Source: Brachionus koreanus
Lineage: Eukaryota; Rotifera; Eurotatoria; Ploima; Brachionidae
Direction: 5' to 3'
Assembly (NCBI GenBank): GCA_016987375.1
Contig: PJRA01000524.1
Span: 417,757 to 481,756, forward strand
Length of the DNA stretch: 64,000 nt
Part shown: piece after piece, positions 27,701-42,163 of the stretch
How the letters are laid out: every line of letters starts with the position of its first letter
Position numbering within the stretch: position 1 is the first letter of the stretch
Position numbers and translations under genes: made by a program
Notes under the pieces: generated by a model
Told to the model about the DNA's origin: nothing
The model's input: the letters and a program-made list of their open reading frames with translations, nothing else
Databases searched by the model: none

Positions 27701-30700
27701 AAGATTAATGGGTATCTTTATGGTTTTATTTTCTAATTAGAGCTTATTAATTTTTCTATTTATCGAATTTAAGTTTTTGAAATAAATAATTATAATTAAA
27801 AAAAAATATCAACCTCCACTTGGGCCTCAGGTAACTTCATGTTGTCGAATATTCTAAATACAATATTAAATAAATCTTTCCACCATTGAGTTCTAAAACT
27901 TTCTCCATAAGTTTTCATTATCTCAAACATTACTGTCAAGCCTCTCGTTCGGACGTCTAGTTTACATCTATTGATTATGCAAGATAGTTCAAATAAAATG
28001 GGAAACCATCCTTTCATCCATACTAAATCGCTTTCAGGGATGTTTTTTAAATCATCATAACCTTGGTCTACAAAAGCGCTTGGTTTGCATGCTACAAATA
28101 CAGCACAATTACGAATATGACCTATTGCTTCTATTGAAATATCAGGTGAAAAAGAATTGCATGCAAATTCTGAAAGACATTTAATTGCATCTTGAAATGA
28201 GTCAATTAAATTCATGAAGTATTTGTCAACATAATTTCTTATTATTTCTGTAACAACATCAAATGAATAATTTAAAATACGGTCGTTATTTTGCGAAGCA
28301 GCTAAATGAAATACTCCAAACACATTTTTCCATCCTGATCTAATATTTTGAGCTTGTGATTTGACCATTTGTGAAATACACTGCAAAACCATATCTCGTA
28401 TAGTAAAAGACGAATTTCGCTTCATTATATGTTCAAATGGTCTTAAAAAATCTTTTTGAAATCTAAAATTGGCAAATTCTCCTTTTTCTAAGAATTTCAT
28501 GGTTAATTGTCGCAATGAGTCGATTGCAAAAAAAGCAACCTCTTCGTTTTGACTGCAACCTGCTTTGTTAAAATGTTCTCCAAGTATATTCCATATTCTA
28601 GTCCATTGTAATCTGATTCGACTCATATTATAGTACGAAATTTCGACAATTTTTTGCAAGCTATACATTCTCGGTGGATTATAAGCAAGCTCATCTTCAG
28701 AAACATAGCACAACCATTTGACAAATTCAACAATTCCATCACCATCAAGCTTTGTTGAGCCAGTAAATATTCGATCCACTGCCACACTAACATTTTGCGT
28801 CAAAGAGTCGCCAATATGAATTTGAATATTTGTTATAGTTTTTGATTCTAAACTCTCTTTTTAATTAATAATATTAAAAAAAAAATTAATTATTCTTTCA
28901 GAAATTAAGAAAATAAATTTAAAAATTGTTTGTTATTAAATTTATTTTTTATTTACCTATATTACTCATCAACACTGTTGAAGCCGATGTCGATGATGGC
29001 TGTATTATGTTTTTTAATATTGAACTTTCTCTTTTAATTATTGATAATGTTGATAAATAAGAAGAATTTAAGTTAGCATTAACATTAGAATTGGCAATAT
29101 TTGTTATGATTACACCAATTGATTGTGCCACCTCAAATTGGCTTATACATTTTAAAATTTCATACCAGGATTTACCCAAATAATTACCATCTGTTATAGC
29201 TACGGTAATTAAATTTTTAAAACATTCAATATTTTTCGGTTTCATTTCAGTTACGCTATTTGATGAAGACAAGAGAGTAAATTTAGACAAAGCTTGAATG
29301 TAAGCATCTCTTTCAAGTTCAAGATGAAATATACATGAAATTCTAATCGAACATCTTATTCCAGTTAAGCACAAATCAACTACTGCTTGATCATCTGAAT
29401 CTTGTAATGCTATACTAAATGCGGCTAAAAAAGGAGTCCACGCTAGTCTAAACATAGGCATAATATGTTCACCATGTTTAGCAAAAGTAAAATGAGTTGG
29501 AACATGATATACACTTTCCATTAACGATCTAGCAGTTTGAGTAACCTGTTCTATTTCCATGTTGTATAATAATTTTCTATGCTTTTCTGATTCTGCTTTA
29601 GGCCTATTAGTATTTGCATTAATACTGGGTTTGACTTTAATTTCGCTTTCTGCAATTTGATCATAAATTTTTTCTAAAAATTCTTTTGGCAAATCTTTGT
29701 TTTCATTAATTCCTCGATTCATGTTGATATAGGCATCTTTTGTCATTTTTTTCTTTACGCTTGCACTATGCAAATCAGTAGCCAACATTATTATACTAAA
29801 AGCAAGAACATATACTGCATCGGCACTTTCAAAGTAATAATCTTTTATTGATTTAGCATCTTTAGCATTAGCTTTCAATTCGTTCGAATTATTACTGCTT
29901 GCAAATTTTTTATTTAGCTCATGATAACGTGCTGCAAATTTTTCCATTAAACGGTCAATCTTTTGTGCTTCTCCAGGTAAACGAAATTTTTCTAAAAACA
30001 TTCGCAGTGCAGCAACGATTTCCATTCCATGGAAGTCCATTAAGTCAACATATGCATACATTACCTTTTATTATATTATGTTAGTAATTTAATAAATTTT
30101 TTAATTATTTTTCGTTTTAGAAAATAGTTAAAAACAGTCAAATTTTCATACTTCTTTATGGAATTTTTCGTTTTCCCCTAAAAAGTCTCCAATGGCAGTT
30201 TTGTCTAATCTATTATCTTGCAAAAAAAAAATGGCAATTTCGTGTGCTGAGTATCCCAATAGATCGTTTTCTTGTAAAAATTGAATGCCCTTAGAGGGCT
30301 TTTTACTAAAAAGATCTATTCCTTTCTCCCACAGCTCTTTTTTGCACTTGATAACTTCGAAATCAGATGGATTATAGCTTGCGTTTGTGTTCGAACTTGA
30401 AGAATTTAAAGAATTGTTACTATCGTAAGATTTTATTTTATTCGATGCATTCAAACTATCTGAATCGGTTTGTTTTTTTTCAAGACTAATATTCGATTGA
30501 ATATTTGGATTTGTATATAGATCTTTAGTCCATTCAACCATACATTTTAGAATTGATACCAAACATTCTAGGCCTTTGAGTCGTAAACTGTTAAGTTGAA
30601 CTTGAGAGCAGCTCAAGTCAACAGCTTGACCGCCAAGTGCTTTTTTTGAAAGAACATTAACTAATCGTGCAAAAATATTTGTTGACTGCAAATCACAATC

Positions 30701-32611
30701 ATAATTAATATACAGATCGACTACACATTGTGCATTGGCACAAATGTGCGTTAATGCTTGAATTATTAACCATTTATGATCAAATGGACTTGTTGGCGTT
30801 TCAAGTAAAAATAAAATAATCTCACGAAAAAAAACTTCGATTTGTTTCTTTAAATGTTGTTTGTAATCAGCGAAGAGAGCTACAAAAATTGCTAAACTTA
30901 GTTCAAAAACTTCAGTGATAGGAGAGACCCCATTTTTGGAAAGAGATACACATAAATAGCGTCTAATTGCATTAATCATAAAAGATGATTCTTTAAATGA
31001 CGATTTGGCATTTTGAAGTGATGCAAGAATTAATTGTAGTGATAAAATTTTGGACTTTACGTCTATATCGTTTTTCATATCATGTGTATTTGAGTCTTGA
31101 TTTATTTGACGAAGAGATAATTTACAAAAAGCTCGAAACATTAAATATGCATCTATCTCATAAAAATCTTGTATATTAGCAATTTCGGGATCTTTGTTTA
31201 CTAGTTTCACTTGTGACTCTTCTTGCATTGAAGATTTTTCACTTTTATTAACTTCATCTTTGTTGTCTGGTATTAACTTTTGATCGGGCGAATTCTCTGT
31301 CTCAGTACATATTGAATCAAGAATGTTGCACATTAAATCAGATATTTCATAGTTTGCCAGTTCACATTTTCTTAAATTATCAATTGCTGAATTAAGATTT
31401 AGATTCATCTGTTCACAATCGAAATTATACAACATGTCTAAGTAAATGTGTCTATAATGCTCTGAGTTAATTAGCGGATTATACTCATTTGAATTTATAA
31501 ATTGATCTTCAGTTTGAGTAGATTCATTTAAAGAAACTGTTTCACTTTTAGAAAAATTTTTTAATTCTTCCAAGTTAATTTGATCATTGTTCGGATAATT
31601 TGAATCATCACTGGCTAATTTTTCTCTGCTTTTTTTAGTCTGATACTAAACAAAAAATTTTATTTTTTAAAAAATAAACTTGAAATAAGGTTTTACCGAG
31701 TTTTCTAAGCGAGTGAGAACAGTATTGATAATTTGAGTCAAAGCTGCTCGAGCTGATGCTTGATTAACCAAACTTCTACTTGATATTTGGATATTATAGC
31801 ATGTTTTTATTGGAAGAAGCAAGGTTTGCTCGTGAACTTCTATATGAGGTGATGTTAGGATAGTCAGCAATGACTTTGAATATTTTTAAAAAATTAAATA
31901 ATCAAATAAAAACTAGTATTTTATTTAATATTAAATTAGCAAAAAAAAACCTTAATTATTTGTAATTGGACTATGTCATCGATGTCAGGTCCTTCAAAAC
32001 ATAAACAAATAGTTTTTATCAATCTTTGAATTAGTTGTTGTTTTGTAACTGATGAATCTAGAGACATTTTGTTCGATTCAAATAAATATCCATGAGCGAC
32101 TAATTTCTTTTTTATGAATAATTTTAGATAATTTAAATTTTAATTTAGTTATTTACCTGAATGCAATCTAATGATGTTTCAATAATTTTGGTCGATTTAC
32201 ACTTCAGAACAAGTTCAAATGGATAAAAATATTTTTCAATATCGGTTATTTCAATGAATCCTGTTTTTGATTTTTCTTTCGATTCATTTTTAAATTCAGC
32301 TAGTAAAAAATTTTATAGATTAATAGCAATAATTTGATAAAATTAACATTTTTTTTTTCGTTAAAATATTGTATAGTTCTAGTAAAATTAGTTCTTAATC
32401 AATCTAACCTATGACTATTTATTTTTTGATTAAATTAAATTAAAGAAATAATGAAAGATAAATAAATCTGATTACTTAGAGCGCTTTCACATTGTTTTCT
32501 CAATTGACTATTTTGTGATTTTTTCATTTCTTTATCTCCAATAATTTTCTCCAAAGCTCTTATAAGAAATACATTTGCTGAATGGGTTCCATTAAAATTA
32601 TTTGCAATCAT
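24759..32611 (-). CDS. ARFGEF: BIG-type Arf guanine nucleotide exchange factor (Sec7), 11 exons
   Basis: Exons (minus): 32611-32476, 32299-32157, 32106-31951, 31873-31697, 31645-30152, 30064-28957, 28847-27814, 27263-26989, 26942-26672, 25461-25064, 25014-24759. They sum to 5448 nt (1815 aa, as for ARFGEF1/2 at about 1785-1850). Start chosen at [21 protein letters not shown]. Order: N-terminal DCB/HUS ([35 protein letters not shown]), Sec7 about residues 640-830 with glutamic-finger motif [20 protein letters not shown] (Glu about 734), and the HDS regions ([46 protein letters not shown]). It activates class I Arf GTPases at Golgi/TGN and endosomes. Oddities: about 22 extra residues inside Sec7, and a 1.2-kb intron carrying a fold-back element. 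A minus-strand AATAAA at 24705-24700 is a likely poly(A) signal. One copy; ARFGEF1 versus 2 cannot be decided. Confidence 0.95.
26076..26182. repeat. Fold-back/MITE-like element in ARFGEF intron
   Basis: AATTTGTACAAACGAATTCT (about 26077-26096) is repeated in inverted orientation as AGAATTCGTTTATACAAATT (about 26161-26180), 1 mismatch in 20, around a ~65-bp AT-rich centre. It lies in the large intron between exons 26942-26672 and 25461-25064. Confidence 0.65.
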
Positions 32612-33220
32612 TTTAAAAAAAAATTTTTTTTTGATTCTTTTGCTAATCAAAAAGTTGGATCTTTCAAAATCATATATTTTAAAATAAAATATTTATAATT
32701 TTAAATTTAATTTCAGTCTATATATTATAATTCTGGTTTATACAGCTCATCACCTAAAATATTATTAAAATAATTTATATTTTTCTCTTATTTATAGGAT
32801 ATTATTAACATTGTTAAGCAATTTTATTATATTATTTAAGTTTTGTGACTAATAATTTGTCTTAACATGTTTGACATAATTAAATATAGTTTAAATTATC
32901 ATCGATTTGAATATTTAAATTATGGTTTTAAATTAATTCTCAATATTGTTTAAAACATATTATTATTTTGTTTTGTTTTTTTTATTTGATTGTTTTTTAT
33001 TTTAAATATTTCAGTTGCTTAATTAATTTTCTTTGATTTAAACTTTTATATTTTATTTAAAATTTTGAATTTTGAATTGAAGATTCGACTTATATTTTAT
33101 GCAAATTTTAAAATTTGATTACTAAATAAAAATTAATAAAATTTAATAAATCAAGTTTAATTTTTCCAAAAATATATATTATATTGATTACAAAAAAAAT
33201 TAACAAGTTCAGAAATTAAA
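32612..33220. other. Spacer between INTS1 stop and ARFGEF start
   Basis: About 610 bp of AT-rich DNA. It must hold the INTS1 3' end and the ARFGEF promoter/5'UTR. No repeat, RNA gene or clear promoter motif is visible. Confidence 0.6.
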
Positions 33221-36200
33221 TTAATAAACATATTTTTCTAGACGTAAAAGTCGAATCGAATCAAATAATTTTTTACTAATGTCGATATTGTGCCTTTGAG
33301 ATCCTTTTATAGCATCTAGAATTAAGACTTCGGAATTATCTTAAATAAGTTTGATAATAAATCTTATATAAAATTAAAATTAGTTTAATTACCTGAAGAA
33401 AGAAGAATAAAATCGGGAAAAAATTTGATTGCCGTATTAAAAATTTTGTACTTATTGCTAAATAAACACTCTTTATATGATTTGTAAAAATGTTTTGCTT
33501 CTTTTGGATTTAAGCGAAGGTATCTCATCAATAAAGAAAATGCATAATCTCTAATTTTATCATCATTATCTTCTAGTAAACTTTTCAAATAAATTGCAAA
33601 CTGAGAAAGAATAATTGGCTGCCTTTCCGAAACAGTATCTAATTCGTTTAGAACGAACAATACTTCTTCATAATTTGATCTATTACTCAGCTTGTTAACA
33701 AATGGTTCAAGTTGTTTAGTTTTCCATAAGGGCATATTTAATTTCTGATATAAACTATTAACATGATTATATTGGGTGTGATAAATCGAATAAAAAAAAT
33801 TGTTTTTTAAAGTTGTTTTTTGTAGGCTTGATGTTGTTCCAAATTGAACTGACTGAATTGAACTCAAAAACTTTAATGAATTTATCTCAGGATATGATTT
33901 TTGAAGTGCTCTTAAAAAAAAATTATAGTTTCAGTTAGGACAAGTATTGGGAATCTTCGAAATCATCTCTATTTTCAATGCAATCGCAAAGACAATTTTA
34001 GCAATTAGCCGTAATTTTTTTCTAGTTATGAAAATTTTTAAAAACTTTAGCAACTTTTTTTTAAACTATTTAAATTGATCTTCTTTTGAAAGGATTAAAT
34101 AAAAAGGAAAATTATATCTTGTATTATTTTACTTTTTTTTTTTTTTAGAAAAAAATATAAAAAATTTATTGATAATGTTTTATCAATCAATCAACTAAAA
34201 TAAAATAAAAAAATTTACCTAATTATATTTAGATATTTTTTCTTTATTAGAAAAAAACCGGACTCCATATCTATATTTATAAATCGTTCCAAAAATTCAC
34301 AAAATTTTACCACCAGACTTCCGATAAATTCTCTATTGTCTTCATAGTAAGACTAAATTTCAAAATTATTTAAATTAAAGTAGTACAAAATTTTTGTATG
34401 AATTCTTACCAAGAATACATCAAAATAATGCGAAATTATTGATTTTACATGATCTTGATATTTCTGATGGAACACGAATGGAACAAGTACATTTAAAATG
34501 TCAATAACATAGTGAAATAGTTTGTCGAATTTTCTTTTCTTAAATTCGTCAAATGAATAACCAACTCTACCTTGTAACATTCCTTCCATCATAGGCAGTT
34601 GGCGAATAAATATAAAAGGATGAGAGGAAGCTAGTTTTATACACACTAGATTTGCATCAACCATGAACTCTTCTTGTTTTTTGGCTAGCAATACCATTTC
34701 TTGATTTTCAGATTTTTGTTTACTTTGTCCATTAGTAACTGCTACCCCAATGATACCACTACTAGTCAAATTGTAGCTAAAATTGACTTCGATTTCTCCA
34801 AAGCAATTAAGAAGATTATGAGTTTTCAAGTCAAGCTAAAAAGATTAACAGTAAAATAAAACAATTTTAAAAAAAGAAAAAATTGTTTACTTTGGTTGGC
34901 TTGTCGAACAATTGATATATATTACAGAATAATCTAGTTGAATTTATTAGCTCATAAATAAGGGTGTTGTGATTTAAATAAAGTCTATATAAAAAAAATG
35001 TTTGTATTTTTTGTAAAACACTTTTTAAAAATTGATGAATTTCGATTTTTGACGAATTGAGTTCTTCATTGTTTTTAAGAGTTTTTTTAAAATAATCCAT
35101 CAAATAGCTATTTAGATTCAGTGAAAAATGTTTTTTCTGTATGTGTAATCGATCAAGAATTATTTTATATAGAGTTTTAAGATGAATATTTTGGTATTTT
35201 AGAATGTGATCAAAAAGTTCCATGCGATTTTCTAAATGTGCTTTAAAATCATCGTTTAAATCTTTTTGATTAGCAACTAGTAAATAATTGCAAAAAATTT
35301 CTTCAATAACAATGTCAACCAAGTGTGCAAATTGATCAACATTTAAATTCAATAAAGAAACGATTTTTGATTTAGTCTAAAATTTAAAAGCTTGATGAAA
35401 AAACCAAATAAAATAAAATTAAAAATACCTCTTTTGATTTAAATTCATTAATTCTAGAAAATGTTGGCAAATGAATCAATGAATTTAGGAAATCCAAAAC
35501 TATTGATTTATTCAAACTTAATTTAAAAAATTAGCTGGTATATAATTTTATCTAATAAAAATTTTACCAAAAATTTTCAAAGTCAATTTCGAAGAAACTA
35601 TTTTTGTAAAATATATTTATCAAACACTCATACAGCTTGTGCCAGTTCGCTTGATACAAAAAAGTTGATAGTAAAGTTAATGAATCAAACGAAGATATTT
35701 TCTTTTGAAAAATGAGCATAAATTGCTGATCAAATCGCTTATTTACTATATTAGGATCATAACGACAAATAAAATTAATTAGAATATTTAAATAGTATTT
35801 TTTATTTTTGAAATCTTTTTTATCAATTGATGATATGCTATCGAATAAAATTTCAATTCTGTCGCCAATGTTTTTTAAAAACTCAAAATATTTTTCTAGA
35901 CGAATTTCTAAATTTTCGACTTGAGAATTGTTTATTAATTCTATTAAGCACTCTGAATCATGTTTGTGTCCAGAAAATTCGTCTAAAATATTTCTCTCAT
36001 TTGTTAGGCCGAAATTTTTTCTTTTATAGTCGTGGATTTTTCTTTTAATTAAATGCATATCATATGCTCTATCATTTTGATTCAATTTATTTTTCAATTT
36101 GATGTATTTGTTTTTAATAGAAATAAATTCTTTTGTATTTTTTTCAGAAAGATTTTTTTCAAAACTTATTTCATCGATCATTTTTCCAAAGGATGATTCA

Positions 36201-39200
36201 GTTAACAAATTAAATGCCTTGTTTATATGATTTTTTATAACGCTTATCTGTTTTTCATTTAAATTAAATAATTGGTTTTTAATTACAAGATGTTCTTTAT
36301 CGATAGATTGGTCAATCTTTTTCACAATATTAAAGATGCTTAATGTACCTAGACCATATTTTTTGTAAAGCACTTCTAATAAATCGCTATTTGAATAAGA
36401 ATCGATTAGGTATTCAACCAGATACGATTCTAAAAGTTGACTAGAAGACCAATTTAACTCAAATAGTCTATTGGAAACAAACTGGTTCAAAACATCATCA
36501 AAATTGTTACTGTTTAAAATTCGAATTTCATTCATTAATTCATTTATTTCAGAGCTTCCAAATAAACTTATTATAAGAACAATAAAGTTAAATAACTGCT
36601 CGTTCATATAGTACATTTTTTTGTCCGATTTAATTACAAGAAAACAATTTTCATTCAACTTAGATCGTTTAAATGATTGTAATTGCTTTACTAGATGAGA
36701 TTGGGTATCAATTTCATTATATTCGAACAAAATTTTACAAATTTCAAGCAATAATTTACCAAATTTGTTCCAGTTCTCTATTTTTGTGATGGATTTCAAA
36801 TAGTTATTACGTTTGAAAAAAAAACTGGCCAAATCATTTGTTGTTTCATTAATTTTTTGTCTTGATAAATCAAAGGATGTAATTTTTTCTTCACCTTTCG
36901 TATTTAACTCTTTTTGATATTTATGGTGAGAATTTATTATCTCGGTTAATAAATAATAAATCAAAGTATTCAAATGCTCAGGATTTGTTTCTACTAAAAT
37001 TAAACGACGAAAGCAATTTAAAAGCAATGGCTGAACAAAATCATCGTATGCAATAAGTTGCTTAAAATTGTTAATTAAACTGCTCAAATCTGTGCCAATC
37101 TGAAAATTTTCCAAAACTAGTGAATTATTTCGATCCAATGTGCTACCAATTGGTTGAAACAACTTATTAAATATTTTTAGCGAGCCAACTCTGACTTGTT
37201 GTTTTGTTGATTCCAGCTTTTTCAAAAAGTATTCTAAAATTTGCTGCATATTTTCAATATTAGTTACATTTGAATTTGTTAAAATTAATTTTAACCTATT
37301 TAATAAGATTTCGACATTCCATTGTTTCTAAAAAAAAATAATGAAAGTTAATTAAAAGAGTTAGATTACTGATAAAGAATAGATATGATTAATAAATTAC
37401 TGTATACCGACCGTCTTTAATTTATTTAATTTTATTTATATTAGTTTTTATCAAAAAAATAAACATTAATCTATTATCAAGATCATAAAAACTAAAGCAT
37501 TGTTTATTTTGTATTTTACAAAAAAAATTTCTGTGTATACTCTTGGAATTTAAGTTTTTAAATTATTTTTAAAAGTTGAATAAATGTTTTAAATTAGCCG
37601 AGTATTTTAAACTTTTGCTTAAATAAAATAAATAGAAAATATAAATACTTTAAGCTGAATTTCTTCTTCAGTACCGCTGGCTATATTCCAGACCAGTTCA
37701 CATACAATATGAATTGGCAAGATTTCCAAGCATTCTTTAGAAGTTTCAATCATTGAAGCTAACCATGGTAATGAGATTTTAGATTCTTGACTGTTAATAA
37801 GCATTAATAAAAAATCAGGATTTCGACTTTTGCAAAGCAGTTGTCCTAATTTGTATTCAGAATTTAGCTTTTTAATGTTTTGTATAGCTTCGGATGTAGG
37901 ACGCCTCGGAGGACCACTTAAATTTTTAGTTTTAGATTTCATATAAATTTAAAGTTGTATTGAAAAATAAGATTTTATAGCATTGTTATTTTTAAAAAGA
38001 AGAATAGGAAAAAATTTAAATTTTATTAATTAAAAACTTTTTTACGTTGCTTAAAATTTATTTAATTTTAAATTTTAAGTTTTCTTACTTATATTTTTTT
38101 CGAAAAAAGATATTTAAGAGTGAATTTGAAAATTTTTATTTTGACTCAACTCAGATTATGTTTGAAAAGTTAATCATTTTTTGATTTATTAAGCGAATAA
38201 ACCAATTAATTGTTTTTTAATATCAAGAAATTTAAGAATAACCAGTGATATATATCTTTTGATTTTTTTTAATGTTTGAATTATTACTAAGTAATTATAC
38301 TTACATTGGATCAAATTTCATTACTTGACCAATTAGTTTACTATTTGATTCAGTTTTATAATTCATTCCTTGTTTTGTATCAAATTTATTTTCAAATTCT
38401 AAAATTTCAGATTTTTCCAACTTAATAGCAGCTGCTTCTATTGATTTGTATTTTTCAGCCGTCATATTTTCGTTGATACTACATTGTGGAGGAAAGTTAT
38501 AATCGTCGGTCATCACCATCTCCATTAGAAGTCTCAGAGTTGGATATTTTTTCCATCCCCTGATACCAAATTCAATCGGATCCAGAGCACTTGTCAAAAG
38601 CAGTATTTGCCAGGCCTTCCAATATAAAACTGTCACTACTAAATTGGGAGGATCTTGATATTTATACATGCATATTTGAAATAGCGTATCTATAAAACTA
38701 TCGATGTTAACTAACTTAATGGAATATATATCTTTATGAACTAGAGCAGCAGTTTTCAACAAATTTTCTTCTGCACAAAGCATTAGCATATATAAATGCT
38801 CGGGTAAATTCTGAGTAATTATTAAAACTTGATGGAGAGTTTCACTTAAAACAGGAATTTCAGAAACAACCCTGAAAAAAGTGCTTTTTTCAACTTCACT
38901 TGGCCAATTATCTATCGTATAACATTGCTCAGGCTTATCAACCATAAACAAAATTTTAAAAAGACAACGTATTAATTCATTTGGACTGATGTCAAGCATT
39001 TTGAAAATTTTCTGCAGCCATGTTACTGTATCACATTGAATCTGTGACATGGTTAGATAATATTTTGTTAAAATTTCTTTTATTTCATATGATCTTCTTA
39101 AATATGCCTCTTTGATTTGAGGAGTGATTGCCGCTAATATAACCAAAGCGATCAAATCTGAAACAGTATTCAAATATCTTTCTTTTATTTGAGTCTGTGA

Positions 39201-41280
39201 AAAATCAGAAAATCCACCAGCAAACGAAAATATAAAATTATTACAGTTATATTTCTGAAATTCACTTGAATCAATCAAATATTCTTTAATTAAATTTTCT
39301 GATTCGATTTCATTTACAAAAATATTAAAATCAAATTCTTGACGACAATTACGAACAGTGTCACGCAATAAAATTTTAATTGAACGCAAAAATTGATCAC
39401 TATTTTTTTGCAATATAATTTTAAGCAAGGTTTGAGCAAAAATTCTTGAACTCAGAATTTGATCAGTAGCAAATGCAATTTGCAAAAGAAAATAGTTATG
39501 GCTTAATTTGGTTTGTTGATTTGTTGAATGTTGGCTATTTTGATTTTGGGAGAAAAGTTCATTCCGAACAACCATTTGAATGAAGGCCTCAAAATTTAAA
39601 GAATTAGATTTTATTAATTCACGCAAACATTCAATAAAATGCTGTTGATGCTTAGATTTTGGTTTTAATTTTATTAGACTTGAAATTATTTCTTTGTCTG
39701 TTTGATCACCGTCTGTACAATTTATACAAATTGACATTAACAAATCTTGAGCATATGTATCGATCTTAAAAAGAATAAAATTATAAAAATTTTCTTTAAG
39801 ATGTTTATTTAATCTTTTAAAATATATTTTTCAAAATTTTTTTTTTTTAAATATGTAGTGTCTTTAATAATGAAAGATCTTTAGCATTCAAAATAAAGTA
39901 CTCAAATGAATTTAGTTGAAATTTTAAAAAATTAAAGATGAAAAAAAAACTTTTTAAAATATCAAGATTCGGATTAAACAGTTATTAATCAATTAAAATT
40001 ACCTTTGGATTAGTTATCAAAATTTCAAGCCTCTGCATTGCCATCTTTCTTAGTTCCGACATTCCACATACATTTTGTAACAACTTTATGATATTTTTAT
40101 TTTCAGCGTTAGCATTCAAATTCATTGAAATACTAGTTTGGCCAATTGCTCGCTTTAAAGATTGTCCTTTGCTACTCCCACTAATGATTTTTTTTAACAA
40201 ATCTACTAAATTTGTTTCAATTTTAGTTCTTACGGCCTGGTATCTTGGGACAATTTGACTTTTTTTGTTTGTGAAATCAATTATGCTCTCATTCACTTCC
40301 ATTATATTATCTACTTCTACTACTGGTTTAACGTTTAATAATTCAATGGGTGAATTAGAATTATTACACGACAAATGACTACTTGAATTTTCGCATGAAT
40401 ATGGAATCTCTATTGTTTGAAAAGCTGTTTTAATATTTTCGACAAAATCTTTGCATAGAGGGCTTTCTATCCAACATCGTTCACCGATTGAATCATAAAC
40501 AAAAGCTGTTACAAAAATTTCAGGCCAGTTATACTCGTTTTCAAAAACCATTCCTAATATATTACAAATTACAGGCTGAATCAATATACAGTGTTGAGAT
40601 GGCGAGGATGGACTTCTATTACTTTGAGGTTTATTTTTTACTAGATTATTCGCTTTATCGAAACAAGAACTTTTGTTAGGCATTAATAGATTACTTACAA
40701 TAAATTCAACCAAGTTCAAATTTTTCAAAAATAAATGAGGTCTTTTTAGAGCTATGTAACTTAGAGCCATAAGTAAATTAAGCTCATTTTGCTGAGAGTG
40801 TTGTTTCAAATTTGAACTAGAATAATTAACATTTGAGTTTTTCAAATTAGTAACAAGTGACTCGATAAATTTGATCAACTTTTCATTTGATTCATCTTTT
40901 TCTAACAATCTTACAACTTCTTCTTTTACATTTTTTGAGTCAATATTATACTGATCTTGATTCAAAATTGTTGTATTGAGATTTAAATTAGAATTCGATA
41001 AGGAACCAAAATTTGATGAAGAATTATTTGAAGTGTTTTTATTTTTGTTCGAAATGGAAATTGAATTATTCGATTGTGTATTATTAGATTCATTTTGAGA
41101 ATTAATAGAGTTAGATCTTTGGGTTTCATTGAAACTTTGAACCGGGGTATCTCTTGATCGAGTTCCTAAAGCTATGTAATTATTTCCTGGAGGATCAAAA
41201 CCTTTGAAGCAAACTTAGAATTGCAAAAATTTTAAAATTAGAATACCCTTTTTTATTGTTTTATTTGATTTAGGCATCAT
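33221..41280 (-). CDS. INTS1: Integrator complex subunit 1, 11 exons
   Basis: Exons (minus): 41280-41247, 41201-40003, 39764-38305, 37916-37649, 37327-35568, 35516-35429, 35376-34891, 34835-34410, 34352-34219, 33910-33393, 33339-33221. They sum to 6492 nt (2163 aa; human about 2190). Matching segments in order: PPGNNYIALGT, the DUF3677 region with YNWPEIFVTAFVYDS..GERCW..CKDFVENIKTAF, AQDLLMSICINC, YWKAWQILLLTSALDP, YPTLRLLMEMVMTDDYNFP, GPPRRPTSEA, LGQLLCKSRNPDFLL, ASSHPFIFIRQLPMMEG and ELDTVSERQPIILSQ. It is the large scaffold of Integrator, needed for snRNA 3' processing and promoter-proximal termination in the nucleus. The first exon is only 34 nt (MMPKSNKTIKK), then a 45-nt intron. The N-terminus is Ser/Asn-rich. 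The middle exon (37327-35568) is poorly conserved. Confidence 0.95.
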
Positions 41281-42163
41281 TTTTTAAGTATTCTAAAATT
41301 TATTTTAAAAATAAAAATAATTAAGAGACAAAACTCATAAATTAATTTTAAAATATAAATTTAAATTATTTTAGTTTTAAATGCAAATTTTAAAAATAAT
41401 GTGCATACTTAATTTTTGTTTTAAATATATCAAAATTTGTTGCAAGAAAAAATTCAATTTTATACTTGCTTGGGAATTTTATAATCTAAAACAAATTTTT
41501 TATTTTTACTAACTCAATATATGATAAATTTTGGGATAAAAATTCATATATGAAGTGAGTTGATTTAAAATTTTAGAAAATTTTGTTGAAAATTCTAGAA
41601 AAACATTTGCAAAACAGTTTTCTGCTTTATAATTAACTACTTATATTCGCAATAATTATGAACATTTGGGTTTTTGATTTTATTTTATTATTTCATTTTA
41701 ATTTTTCATATATAGTTGTAACTATGGCAAAAATTAATTTACATTTATGTAGAGAACATTAAAAAGTCTTATTCGTATTCTTATATTAATTTAAATAAGA
41801 AGTATAAATTTTTAGCTACAAAATTGATAAAGGTGATAAAATATTGTATCATATAAATACAGTTTATTAAATATAATTTACGATGTTTTATATCAAGCTT
41901 TAAAATGAAAAAAAGCTCAATTTTTAAAATAAATAACATTTTTTTAGTCTCATGTTAAATCTGGCTTAATTTTTAAGAGCACTACTAATGCATTATAATT
42001 TTTTAGTATATGTATAGAAAAAATTCAATTTAGATTTAGATGTTAGAATTCGGAAAGTTATATTTTTTATCTATAATTTTTATAAGATTTAAATAATTTT
42101 CTTTTTGATAAAACGATTCTAGAATTACTTATTAAAAATTAGATTTTAAAATAACATAACAAA
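41281..42163. promoter_or_regulatory. Divergent INTS1/DNAJC7 intergenic promoter region
   Basis: INTS1 (minus, ATG at 41280) and DNAJC7 (plus, ATG at 42164) start 883 bp apart and point away from each other, so both promoters must lie here. No open frame, TATA cluster or long repeat stands out against the AT-rich background. Assignment is by position only. Confidence 0.5.

Noticed and set aside
35827..36048. Plus-strand frame inside INTS1
   Set aside because: Antisense shadow of a long INTS1 exon; the minus strand has matching phase and homology.
38041..38300. Extra exon of INTS1 between 37916 and 38305
   Set aside because: Exons 38305 and 37916 join in phase and match the family directly (DPxGPPRRP), so the interval is an intron.
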